From positions 1 to 64,000 of the forward strand of contig JAXLWN010000015.1 of the NCBI GenBank assembly GCA_046328475.1: a stretch of 64,000 nucleotides of DNA. The letters run 5' to 3'. The position numbers and the translations under genes were made by a program. The first letter of the stretch is position 1. Every line of letters begins with the position of its first letter. This document shows, one piece after another, positions 8,572-16,491 of the stretch. Source of the stretch: CADCWN01 sp046328475. GTDB lineage: Bacteria; Chloroflexota; Chloroflexia; Thermomicrobiales; CADCWN01. Under the pieces are notes generated by a model. The model was not told where the DNA came from. It saw only the letters and a program-made list of their open reading frames with translations, and made no database searches.

Positions 8572-9363
8572 ATGCCAGAACGCCGCTTCCGCGTCGGGGT
8601 GCAGGCCAGGCCGCAGCACACGACCGTTGCCTCGATGCGCGAGGCGTGGCGACGTGTGGAGGACCTGGGGGTCGAGACGCTCTGGAACTGGGACCACTTC
8701 TTCCCGACCGGGGGCGATCCGCAGGGGAATCACTTCGAGTGCTGGACGCTGCTCGCGGCGATGGCCGAGGCGACATCGCGGGTCGAGATCGGGCCGATGG
8801 TCACGGCGATCGGCTATCGCAATCCGGCGCTGCTCTCGGACATGGCGAAGACGGTGGATCACCTGTCGGGCGGGCGACTCATTCTCGGGCTCGGCGCGGG
8901 CTGGATGGAGCGCGATTTCCGGGAGTTCGGCTACGAGATGGGCACGATCCCCGACCGGATGCGGGACTTGCGGCGCGGCATCGAGATCATCAAGGAGCGC
9001 TGGACGATCGACATGCCGCCGCCCGTGCGCAACCCGATCCCGATCCTGATCGGCGGGCGCGGCGAGAAGACGACGCTGCGCCTCGTCGCGCGCCACGCGC
9101 AGATCTGGAACGTGATCGCGCGGCCGGAGGTGGTCGCGGCGAAGAATCTGATTCTGGACGAGCGTTGCCGCGAGATCGGCCGCGATCCGGCGGAGATCGA
9201 GCGCAGCGCGAACGTGGAGCGCGAGGATTGCTACGACGAGGCGACGCTGGATGCGTTTGCTGACGCCGGGTTCACCCACCTGATCCTGCGGTTCCAGGAT
9301 CCGTGGGACTTCGGCGCGGTCGAACGCCTCGTCGCCTGGCGCGATCGGCGGAATGGGGTGTGA
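8572..9363 (+). CDS. LLM class (F420-dependent type) oxidoreductase
   Basis: The 263-residue protein has the bacterial luciferase/LLM barrel pattern: VETLWNWDHFFP near the N-terminus, VEIGPMVTAIGYRNPALLSDMAKTVD, SGGRLILGLGAGWMERDFREFGY, and NPIPILIGGRGEKTTLRLVARHAQIWN. These features fit the F420-dependent subgroup, although FMN-dependent members share them. Flavin or F420 binding is inferred from family. ATG at 8572 has GGGAG 5 nt upstream. It lies between two repeat hairpins, so it is probably transcribed separately. Confidence 0.8.
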   Translation: MPERRFRVGVQARPQHTTVASMREAWRRVEDLGVETLWNWDHFFPTGGDPQGNHFECWTLLAAMAEATSRVEIGPMVTAIGYRNPALLSDMAKTVDHLSGGRLILGLGAGWMERDFREFGYEMGTIPDRMRDLRRGIEIIKERWTIDMPPPVRNPIPILIGGRGEKTTLRLVARHAQIWNVIARPEVVAAKNLILDERCREIGRDPAEIERSANVEREDCYDEATLDAFADAGFTHLILRFQDPWDFGAVERLVAWRDRRNGV

Positions 9364-9369
9364 CGGGGT

Positions 9370-9533
9370 GAGGAGAGTGGAGAGAAGAGAGTGGAGAGAA
9401 GAGAGAAGAGAGTGGCCCCCTCAATCCCCCATGAATGGGGGACTTGACCGGGTGGCTGGAGCAACGATGTGGTGAGTGACGCACCCCAATCACTCTTCTC
9501 TCTTCTCTCTTCTCTCCACTCTCCACTCTCCTC
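9370..9533. repeat. Inverted pair of GAGAGAA/TTCTCTC tandem-repeat arms
   Basis: The left arm (9370-9415) has repeats of GAGAGTGGAGAGAAGA. The right arm (9491-9533) is its reverse complement (CTTCTCTCTTCTCTC, then CACTCTCCACTCTCC). A CCCCCAT/ATGGGGG hairpin sits between them at about 9427-9442. It separates the LLM and Gfo genes and probably acts as a structured spacer or terminator. Confidence 0.7.
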
Positions 9534-9556
9534 ATCCCCACGAGGAGTGAGCAGGC

Positions 9557-10537
9557 ATGACGATTCGAGTGGCGGTGATCGGGGCGGGGCGGCGCGGGAC
9601 GGCGCACACCGAGGCGGTTGCCGATCTGGAGGGGGTGGCGCAGGTGGTCGGGGTGGCCGACACCGACGAGGTGCGTGCCCGCAAGCTGGTGGGGACGAGC
9701 GCGCCGCACGGCACGGCCTACACCGACGCCGCGACGATGCTGCGCGAGACCGCGCCGCAGATCGTCTATGTCACCACGCCGCCGCCGCTGCATTTGGAGC
9801 AGACGTTGGCCGCCTTCGCGGTCGGCGCGAACGTGGTGCTGGAGAAGCCGATCGCGCTGTCGAACGAGGAAGCCGACCAGATCGGCGAGGCGGCGGAGAA
9901 GTCGGGGCGGCTGGTCCACATCTGCCATCAGATGCGCTACAACGAGAGCACGCCGCAGCTGCGCCGGTTGCTCTCGCGCCAGACGGTTGCCTTGACGCAC
10001 ATCTGGAACTATCGCAAGGGACCGGACATCCCGGGTAACTGGAATCGGGGTTGGGGCGGCGGGCATGTGGTCGAGTGGGGCATCCACTACCTCGATCTCT
10101 GCCGCTACGTGATGCAGACGGAGGCGGTCGAGGTCTACGCGCGCTACGCCGATCAGGTGTTGCGCGGGCAGCCGACCTGGGACAACTGGGACTCCTACAG
10201 CGTGACGGTGCAGTGGGCGAACGGCGCGGTCGGCAGTTACGCCAGCACCTACGCGCTCAAGCCGGGGCTCACCTCCGACGCCGGGATGGTCATTATCGCC
10301 GCCGACGGCAAGGCGACCTGCGAATGGAACGGCGCGACCTGGGACACGCCCGAGTCGAAGGCCTCCTGGCCCGGCGCGCAGGGGGCGGGCGAGCGCGCCC
10401 TCGCCCGCGCGTTCGCCGCCGCCACCAACGGCGACACGAGCCAGATCCGGCAAACCTACGGGGATGCGCTGAAGACCCATCGGCTCGTGATGGCCGCGAA
10501 CCAGTCGGCCGAAGAGGGGCGTCCGATTCGCCTGTAG
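9557..10537 (+). CDS. Gfo/Idh/MocA family oxidoreductase
   Basis: The 326-residue protein begins with the NAD(P)-binding loop AVIGAGRRGTAHTEAV. The family motif EKPIALSNEEAD (conserved Glu-Lys-Pro) follows, with HICHQMRYNES and a catalytic-type VEWGIHYLDLCRYVMQ in the C-terminal sheet domain. Such enzymes oxidise or reduce sugars, inositols and similar compounds. No sugar genes are adjacent, so the substrate is unknown. AGGAG precedes the ATG. Transcription probably ends at the long palindrome at 10669. Confidence 0.85.
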   Translation: MTIRVAVIGAGRRGTAHTEAVADLEGVAQVVGVADTDEVRARKLVGTSAPHGTAYTDAATMLRETAPQIVYVTTPPPLHLEQTLAAFAVGANVVLEKPIALSNEEADQIGEAAEKSGRLVHICHQMRYNESTPQLRRLLSRQTVALTHIWNYRKGPDIPGNWNRGWGGGHVVEWGIHYLDLCRYVMQTEAVEVYARYADQVLRGQPTWDNWDSYSVTVQWANGAVGSYASTYALKPGLTSDAGMVIIAADGKATCEWNGATWDTPESKASWPGAQGAGERALARAFAAATNGDTSQIRQTYGDALKTHRLVMAANQSAEEGRPIRL

Positions 10538-10668
10538 GTGGTCCGTTTCGCAGGGCGGTGGGTTGACCTCACCCCGCCGCCTGCGGGCGGCACCCCTCTC
10601 CCGCGAGGAGAGGGGGAGACTGAGCCTGAGCAGCAATGCTGAAGTGCAGCACGAAGTACGTTCTTGTG

Positions 10669-10708
10669 ACGAAGCCGCCGCCCCGCGGCCGCGGGGCGGC
10701 GGCTTCGT
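10669..10708. terminator. Perfect 40-bp palindrome between convergent genes
   Basis: Bases 10669-10708 are identical to their reverse complement (half-site ACGAAGCCGCCGCCCCGCGG). The site lies between the ends of the Gfo gene (+) and the M55 gene (-), as expected for a bidirectional terminator, but it has no T run. A second GC hairpin (CCCTCTCC/GGAGAGGG) is at about 10591-10614. Confidence 0.6.
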
Positions 10709-10724
10709 GTGTTATTCGCCGGGT

Positions 10725-11546
10725 TCAAACCAGATCGCGGCTGATGTAGTAGGTCGCCAGGAAGGTGCGGTAGGCGCTGAGCGGATCGGGCGAGGTGAAG
10801 GCGAGGGTGCGGTCGCCGGTGCGCTCGGTTGTCGGGATGAGCGCCGCGATGTCGGCCTGCGGGCTGTAGTAGAAGTCGAGTTCGAGCCGCACCGGGGCCT
10901 GTACCACGAAGGGCGAGAATTCCTTAAGGCGCTGCAAGGCTTCTGTCGCCCCGGCGCGGATGCGCTCGCGCGCGACCTCCGGGTGGACGCTGGCCGCGCC
11001 CGAGCGGCTGATGCCCCGCTTCGTTGAAACTCCCACATATTTTCCCGCGCCGAAGAGGGTGTCGGCGTCGCGCAGGGTCGCGTCGTCGCCCGTGACCAGC
11101 GCGACCGGGACGCCGAGTTGCCCCGCCACCATCGCCGCCAGCGCGGTTTCGCTGAAGACCTGGCCGTTGCAGCGCACCTCGTAGGGGTGGAAGGCGTGGT
11201 TGAGCACGCCGTCGCGGATGCCCGCCGAGGCGTGGTAGCCGACCAGGAAGCAGGCGTCGAACGACCCGTCCAACCCCTCGACCATGAAGAGCGGCTTCAC
11301 GCGCCCCTGGATCAGGATCGCGGCCGGGTGCAGCTCGGTGGCGACGAGATTGCCCATCCGCCCGTGACTGTCGTTGACGACGATCTCGGTCGCGCCCGCC
11401 GCCAGCGCCCCCGCGATCGCCGCGTTGGTCTCGGCGGTCATCAGCCGCCGCCCGCTCTCGTAGGCGGTGCCGCCCGCCGTGTTGCCCTGCTCGCGGTCGT
11501 AGATCCCCGCCATCCCCTCGATATCGACCGAGATGTAGACCTTCAT
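10725..11546 (-). CDS. M55 family D-aminopeptidase (DppA-like)
   Basis: The 273-residue protein starts MKVYISVDIEGMAGI, with the Asp-x-Glu metal ligands of DppA. Other expected ligand motifs are NDSHGRMGN, VGYHASAG and LNHAFHP. M55 enzymes are decameric zinc peptidases that release D-amino acids from peptides, possibly for peptidoglycan recycling. ATG at 11546 is chosen because GGAGGG lies 9 nt upstream. An ATG nine bases further 5' would sit directly on that site. It is divergent from the ABC exporter operon. Confidence 0.85.
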   Translation of the reverse strand: MKVYISVDIEGMAGIYDREQGNTAGGTAYESGRRLMTAETNAAIAGALAAGATEIVVNDSHGRMGNLVATELHPAAILIQGRVKPLFMVEGLDGSFDACFLVGYHASAGIRDGVLNHAFHPYEVRCNGQVFSETALAAMVAGQLGVPVALVTGDDATLRDADTLFGAGKYVGVSTKRGISRSGAASVHPEVARERIRAGATEALQRLKEFSPFVVQAPVRLELDFYYSPQADIAALIPTTERTGDRTLAFTSPDPLSAYRTFLATYYISRDLV

Positions 11547-11628
11547 CGTGCGCATCCCTCCGTGTCCAATTCCACCGCCAGCCTGCCGCTCCGTACTCTA
11601 GCACGCCGTGTTGCGTGGCAGGGTGAGT

Positions 11629-11646
11629 ATCAACCGATCGGTTGAT
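11629..11646. promoter_or_regulatory. 18-bp perfect palindrome, probable TetR-type operator of the ABC exporter
   Basis: ATCAACCGATCGGTTGAT is a perfect palindrome. Two more GGTTG half-sites (11648-11652, 11663-11667) and a TCAAC (11654-11658) follow. A -10-like TATACT is at 11691-11696. CAACCGATCGGTTG-type sites are typical of TetR-family repressors, and such repressors often control drug-exporter operons. No tetR gene lies in this window, so the regulator would be encoded elsewhere. Confidence 0.5.
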
Positions 11647-11747
11647 CGGTTGCTCAACGCCCGGTTGATGTAGCGGAATGGGGGGCTGTCTATACTATGA
11701 ATCGTGGCCGGGCCGTTGATATCGCCCGGCAAGTGCGGAGGAAGATG

Positions 11748-12668
11748 ATGCAGAGGCAAGCGAATCAATCGGCCGCAGTCGCCGAGTTGCGCGACGCGGG
11801 CAAGACGTTCGGGAAGGTGCGGGCGCTGCATGGCGTCAGCCTGGCCGTGGGGCAGGGGGAGACGGTCGCGCTGCTCGGCCCGAATGGCGCGGGGAAGACG
11901 ACCGCGATCTCGCTGCTGCTCGGGCTGCGCCGCCCGACCTCCGGCAGTGCCCTGCTCTTCGGGCGCGACCCGCGCGACCTCGCCAGCCGCCTGCGGACCG
12001 GCGTGATGTTGCAGGAGTCGGGCGTGCCCGATACGCTGAAGGTCGGCGAGGTGGTCGAGCTCTTCCGCCGCCTCTATCCGCAGCCGCTCGGCGTCGCGGA
12101 GACGCTGGCCGCCGCCGGGCTGGAGAGCAAGGCGACCGCGCTGGTGACTGGACTGTCGGGCGGGCAGAAGCAGCGGCTCTACTTCGCCCTCTCGATCGTC
12201 GGCGACCCCGATCTGCTCTTCCTCGATGAGCCGACGGTCGGCCTGGATGTGGAGGCGCGGCAGGTCTTCTGGTCCTACATCAATGGGCTGGTTGACCGGG
12301 GCAAGACGATCGTGCTGACGACGCACTACCTGGAGGAGGCCGACGCCCTCGCCAACCGGATCGTCGTGATCGATCGCGGTCATGTGATCGCGGAGGGGAC
12401 GCCGGCCGCGATCAAGGCGCGCGTCGGCGGCAAGACGGTGCGCTTCCGCGCCGCCGGTCTCGACGAGGGGCGGGTGGCGGCGCTCTCGGGGGTGGGCGGG
12501 GTGCGGCGCACCGGCGACAAATTCGAGTTCTATACGTTGCAGCCCGAGGACGCGCTCGGCCGCCTCTTCGCCGCCCGGGTGGCGCTGAGCGAGCTGGAGG
12601 TGGTCGGCGCGGGGCTGGAGGAAGCGTTCCTGGCAATCACCAGGGAGCAGGAAGGGGTGGCCGCGTGA
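11748..12668 (+). CDS. ABC transporter ATP-binding protein (DrrA-like)
   Basis: The 306-residue ATPase has Walker A GPNGAGKTT, Q-loop MLQESGVPD, signature LSGGQKQRL, Walker B LLFLDEPTVGLD and switch His in LTTHYLEEAD, followed by a C-terminal extension with a regulatory-type fold. It pairs with the ABC-2 permease that overlaps it by 4 nt. ABC-2 exporters of this type move drugs, lipids or polysaccharides out of the cell. ATG at 11748 is favoured by GGAGG 6-7 nt upstream; 11745 is equally possible. Confidence 0.9.
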   Translation: MQRQANQSAAVAELRDAGKTFGKVRALHGVSLAVGQGETVALLGPNGAGKTTAISLLLGLRRPTSGSALLFGRDPRDLASRLRTGVMLQESGVPDTLKVGEVVELFRRLYPQPLGVAETLAAAGLESKATALVTGLSGGQKQRLYFALSIVGDPDLLFLDEPTVGLDVEARQVFWSYINGLVDRGKTIVLTTHYLEEADALANRIVVIDRGHVIAEGTPAAIKARVGGKTVRFRAAGLDEGRVAALSGVGGVRRTGDKFEFYTLQPEDALGRLFAARVALSELEVVGAGLEEAFLAITREQEGVAA

Positions 12669-13483
12669 GCACCACGATCACCAACCAGGCCGCGCAGGCC
12701 GTACCGGCGGGCGCGGCGCGCAAGCGGGTCGGTTCGTCCCTGCTCTACCTGATCCGCTGCGAGATATTGAAGCTGGTGCGCGTGCCGATGTTCGCGATCC
12801 CGACCTTCGTCTTCCCGATCATGTTCTTCGCGATGTTCGGGCTGCCGAACCTCGACAACACGATCGGTGGCATCAAGGCGGGGCCGTACATGATGGCCTC
12901 GTACGGGGCCTACTCGGTGATGTCGGTCGCGCTCTTCTCCTTCGGCGTGGCGATCGCGGCCGAGCGCGGCCTGAAGTGGAACCGGCTGCTGCGCGCCACA
13001 CCGCTGCGCCCGCTGACGATGTTCGCCTCGAAGGTGGCGATGGCGCTGCTCTTCGGCGCGGCCTCGCTCTGCGGGCTGTTCGCCTTCGGCGCGATCGTGG
13101 CCGGGGTGCGGATGGCGATCCCGCGCTGGCTGGAGCTTGGCGGGCTGCTGCTGGTCGGGATGATCCCGTTCGTGGCGCTCGGCCTCTTCATCGGCTACCT
13201 GGCGGGGCCGAACTCGGCGGCGGCGGTGGCGAACCTGATCTTCCTGCCGCTCTCGTTCGCCTCGGGCCTCTTCCTGCCGCTCGAATTCCTGCCCGAGGTC
13301 ATGCAGAAGGTCGCGCCCTACCTCCCGGCGTACCATACCGGCCAGCTCGGCTGGGGCGTGCTCGGCGCGGGCGACGGCAAGGGGTTCGGCTACCACTTCC
13401 TCTGGCTCGCGGGCTACACGGCGGTCTTCATGGCCCTGGCGCTGGTGGCGTACTGGCGGGATGAGGGGAAGAACTTCGGGTAA
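12665..13483 (+). CDS. ABC-2 type transporter permease
   Basis: The 272-residue protein has six hydrophobic segments, including MFAIPTFVFPIMFFAMFGLPN, SVMSVALFSFGVAIAAERG, the ABC-2 signature region FLPLSFASGLFLPLEFLPE, and a final YTAVFMALALVAYW. It starts with a GTG that overlaps the ATPase stop (GTGA), so translation is probably coupled. It is the membrane half of the exporter. Its last 110 bases have a degraded second copy at about 15352-15470. Confidence 0.9.
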   Translation: MSTTITNQAAQAVPAGAARKRVGSSLLYLIRCEILKLVRVPMFAIPTFVFPIMFFAMFGLPNLDNTIGGIKAGPYMMASYGAYSVMSVALFSFGVAIAAERGLKWNRLLRATPLRPLTMFASKVAMALLFGAASLCGLFAFGAIVAGVRMAIPRWLELGGLLLVGMIPFVALGLFIGYLAGPNSAAAVANLIFLPLSFASGLFLPLEFLPEVMQKVAPYLPAYHTGQLGWGVLGAGDGKGFGYHFLWLAGYTAVFMALALVAYWRDEGKNFG

Positions 13484-13568
13484 ACCCGTCGTCAGGTGCC
13501 ACCAACGCACACCAGGCAAGCCCCGACGCTGCAGGCAGGCGCGCCGGGGGCTTCGCTGTCTCTCGTTC

Positions 13569-14017
13569 TCATGGCCGAGTGGTGTCGGTGCAGTACGTGC
13601 TGATTGCGGTGAGATCGACACCCATGGATGTTTTCAGGAAGATGAGCGTGCCGAGCCGCAACAGGACGCGACAGGTGCTGGTGAGCTTCCCATCGAGTTC
13701 GGGTTCTCGACCTCGCCGCCGAAGGCGAGTCGGCAGGCGTCCCCGTCTCGCCCTGCGATGGCCAGGGTAGTCGAGCCGAAGTCTACCCAGGCGCGAAATG
13801 TTCCGGGCGCGCACTGGCCAAAGTCCACCACGACCCGGTCATCGGACTCCTGGATCGTGGATGCGGCGGCGTCGCGGTGGTGGGATCGCTGCGACGGTGG
13901 CCGTCACCGCTGTGGCGGTTCTGGAAGTGCTCACTCCGGCGAACAGGCTGACCCCGAGAATGCCCCCAGCAGCCCGAGCGCGAGGGCCAGGATCGCGAAT
14001 AGGCGCATCGTTATCAT
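13569..14017 (-). pseudogene. Small secreted or membrane-anchored protein, frameshifted
   Basis: From ATG at 14017, behind a GGGAGG site, a signal-like helix MRLFAILALALGLLG is followed after a shift at a C5 run (about 13963) by GILGVSLFAGVSTSRTATA. Later frames give VVVDFGQCAPGTFRAWVDFG, then TTLAIAGRDGDACRLAFGG, and finally TSMGVDLTAISTYC near the end. Taken together they suggest a secreted protein of about 140 residues split by about three indels. No family is recognised. The plus-strand frames here look non-coding. Confidence 0.4.
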
Positions 14018-14276
14018 GCCCAGGCCTCCCCTCCGACGATGCGACGTGTCGTCGTCTCGCGGAGAACAATGCACCCCGAGCCGGAAAGTTCCAGGTACTA
14101 GAGACCGAGACTCATTCCCGAGGACGGAGGCGAGGGTGCTTGATCTTTGCCGCCAGAAGGCGATGTGGCGATACCAAAGGGCTATTGCTGCTTGCTACCG
14201 GTGCTGCCTACTATGGTGAGAGCGCCGCGCTACCGGTCGCGCTTGGCTGCTCTGTGTTGTCACCGGCCAGGAGACC

Positions 14277-15230
14277 ATGTTGTCGCCTTCGTCGCTCGCG
14301 CCGCCCGATATGCCAGTTGCCGTCGTTGCACCCCCGCTATGGGTAGCGCGCCTGCTCGTGCTCCGTCGCCGGTCCCGCTTGGTCCAGGTCGCGGCCTACG
14401 CGCTCGCCGCGCTGGCGTTATTGCTCGACCTTAACACCGGCCCGGCTGTCCCGCTCGGCTCGCTCTACCTCATCCCGCTGCTGCTGGCGATCAGCGCGAG
14501 TCGCTCCCGCTGGCACCCACGCCTTCGCCATCAGCCTCGCCGTGGCGGCGATTATCGGGCGCGAGGTCTCGCTCGACGGCAGCACAGTACACGACCGGGA
14601 CGTCGTGACGGTGGCGCTGCGCTTGCTCACGAACCTGCTCGTCTATAACCTGGTCGCCCTGATGCTCCAGACGCTGCTGCGCGCGGTCACGGCACTGGAG
14701 GGCTACGCGCGGGCGCTGGAGCAGGCGCGCGATCACGCCTGGCAACTCGCCCTCACCGATGCGCTCACCGGGCTGGGGAATCGGCGGCTGTTCGCGGCGC
14801 GGCTGGCCGAGCAACTCGGGCATGGGGCGGCGACGGTGCTGCTGCTCGATGTGGACGGCCTGAAGACGATCAATGACCGCTGGGGGCACGCCGCCGGGGA
14901 TGCCGCCATCGCCCGGGTTGGGGCGGTGCTGCGTCGCGCCGTCGGCCCCGGCGACCTGGCCGCGCGCCTGGGCGGTGACGAGTTCGCGATTCTGCTGTCC
15001 GGCGACCAGCCGAGGAGCTGCGGGGATGGCGCGGCGGGTGCGAGTTGCTGGCGGCGGCGCGCGAACCCGGCGATCCCTGGCCGTCGCTCGGCGTGAGCAT
15101 CGGGACAGACACCATCGCGCGCCCAACCGTTGACTCGGCGACCGACGGGCTGCTGGCGGCCGAGGCCCTGCTCGCGGCGGCGGATCGCGCGCTGTATCGC
15201 GCGAAGGCGCAGCGCCAGGGCGTGCGGTAG
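14277..15230 (+). pseudogene. Membrane GGDEF diguanylate cyclase, split by two frameshifts
   Basis: ATG at 14277 follows AGGAG. The first segment has hydrophobic helices (VAAYALAALALLLDL, GSLYLIPLLLAIS). After a shift near 14510 the second gives more helices and the cyclase domain: LTDALTGLGNRRLF, VLLLDVDGLKTINDRWGH and ARLGGDEFAILL. After a shift near 15010 the third gives WPSLGVSIGTD and AADRALYRAKAQ. All expected GGDEF elements are present, including GGDEF itself, so the enzyme would be active if the two indels are errors. It would make c-di-GMP at the membrane. Confidence 0.7.
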
Positions 15231-15253
15231 GTCTGGACCTGGCTAGAATCCTT

Positions 15254-15470
15254 TTGACACCCCGCTTCCAGCGCGGTGCAACTCCGCCATTGTTGATCGC
15301 CCGCCATAGCAGGGCGGGGGTGCTATGTTGCGCGACCGGTCTCGACGAGGAGCGGGCGGCGGCAAGGGGTTCGGCTACCACCTGCGCTGGCTCGCGGGCG
15401 GCACGGCGATCTCCGTGGCCCTGGCGCTGGTGGCGTGCTGGTGGATGAGGGGAAGAATCGCAGGTACGGG
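15254..15470 (+). pseudogene. Remnant: duplicated promoter leader joined to an ABC permease tail
   Basis: TTGACA at 15254 and TGCAAC at 15277 (17-bp spacer), and the leader that follows up to ATG 15325, align without gaps to the amidase promoter and leader at 16421-16494. From about 15352 the DNA instead matches the 3' end of the ABC permease (13374-13483): GKGFGYH, RWLAGG and VALALVA. The reading frame then runs into unrelated sequence. The remainder up to hicA at 15801 shows no convincing gene. Confidence 0.55.
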
Positions 15471-15800
15471 ACTTTCCAGCGTTATCGAGTGGGTTGGGTC
15501 TGGACCGGCACCTGCGAGATTGTGTGGGTGCCGGACATTCTTTCCTGCAACGCGTTCCCTTCTCGCGCTCGGTGTGCGCCCGATGAGTTCAGCGCCGCAG
15601 CGAAGCTCGCCGAGGTCGAGGACCATCTTCTACCGCGCTCCTGTAGATTTCACCCAGGCTTTCGTTTAGGATCGTAGTGCGCTACAGTGATGGGTAGGTG
15701 TAGGCGATAACGGATCCACCGATGCAATCCGAACTGGGCTCGTGGCTGACACAGCAAGACAACGTGTTGCGCATGTGCGGTATGCGCGAGGGCGAGGACG

Positions 15801-16029
15801 ATGCCACGGAAGATTCGGCAGTTGAAGTCGGACTTGCGGCGTGCAGGCTTCGTAGAATTGAAGGATCGAGGCAAGGGCGATCACACCATGTGGCAGCATC
15901 CTGATGTTCCGGCTGCTATTGTCGGTCTGGATGGGCAGGATGGCGACGACGCTAAGCAAAGCCCTGCGTCTAATGCGTGCGCTGGTAGAGCAAACACTCG
16001 CCGAGCGCACAGCGAAGGGGCAGCAGTGA
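15801..16029 (+). pseudogene. hicA: HicA-like mRNA interferase toxin, one frameshift
   Basis: The start MPRKIRQLKSDLRRAGF is followed by the HicA dsRBD-like core with the catalytic-type His in KGDHTMWQHPD and then AAIVGLDGQDGDDAK. One base shift near 15955 brings in ALRLMRALVEQTLAERTAKG and a TGA at 16027-16029 that overlaps the hicB ATG. About 75 residues would be normal for HicA. As written the frame runs into hicB, so the toxin is either inactive or mis-sequenced. It would cleave mRNA when not bound by HicB. Confidence 0.65.
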
Positions 16030-16349
16030 TGGCGATGGTACAGACCGAGAAAGCGTTGATCAATCAGCGTACCGCTCCTAGCTATTCGATGGTGTTGGAG
16101 TGGGATCCGGAAGATCGCATCTTTGTGGTGAGCGTGCCAGAACTCCCTGGCCTGCATACGCATGGCGCGACCTATGCGGAAGCGGCGCAGCGAGGTGCAG
16201 ATCGGATTGCTGAATGGGTGGCGATCCTGGCCGACAGTGGCGAAACACTCCCCCCGTGCGCGAATGGCAACCATAGTAGCCTGAGATTGCCATCCCCGCT
16301 GACAAGAATTGGCCGCATCGTTCGCCTTGCTCTACCCGCGCCATTGTGA
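16029..16349 (+). CDS. hicB: HicB-like antitoxin
   Basis: The protein starts at ATG 16029 (TGATG overlap with hicA) and has the HicB partial RNase-H fold: YSMVLEWDPEDRIFVVSVPELPG, then LHTHGATYAEAAQRGADRIAEW. The family normally ends a few residues after GETLPP. Here a C6 run at 16250-16255 is followed by 30 extra residues. One base fewer would give PPVREWQP and a stop at 16276, so the tail is probably a frameshift product. It neutralises HicA and usually represses the pair's promoter. Confidence 0.7.
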   Translation: MAMVQTEKALINQRTAPSYSMVLEWDPEDRIFVVSVPELPGLHTHGATYAEAAQRGADRIAEWVAILADSGETLPPCANGNHSSLRLPSPLTRIGRIVRLALPAPL

Positions 16350-16420
16350 AGCTGAAACTATCGCGAATTCTCCGTTATCGGCACCTCCCTGCCCGAATGA
16401 AGTCCGTCACCCTTCGCCCT

Positions 16421-16449
16421 TTGACACCCCGCTCCTGGCGCGGTACAAC
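16421..16449 (+). promoter_or_regulatory. Sigma-70-type promoter of the amidase gene
   Basis: A perfect TTGACA (16421-16426) and TACAAC (16444-16449) are separated by 17 bp. The amidase ATG is at 16492, behind GGGAGGGG. The whole promoter and leader has a second copy at 15254-15327. Confidence 0.65.
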
Positions 16450-16491
16450 CTCGCCATCGCCGATGGCCCGCCGCACCAGGGAGGGGATGCC

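Noticed and set aside
13461..14219. 252-codon plus-strand frame after the ABC permease
   Set aside because: Its composition is Arg/Pro/Ser-rich and it has no motif. The minus strand over the same region gives a better secreted-protein reading.
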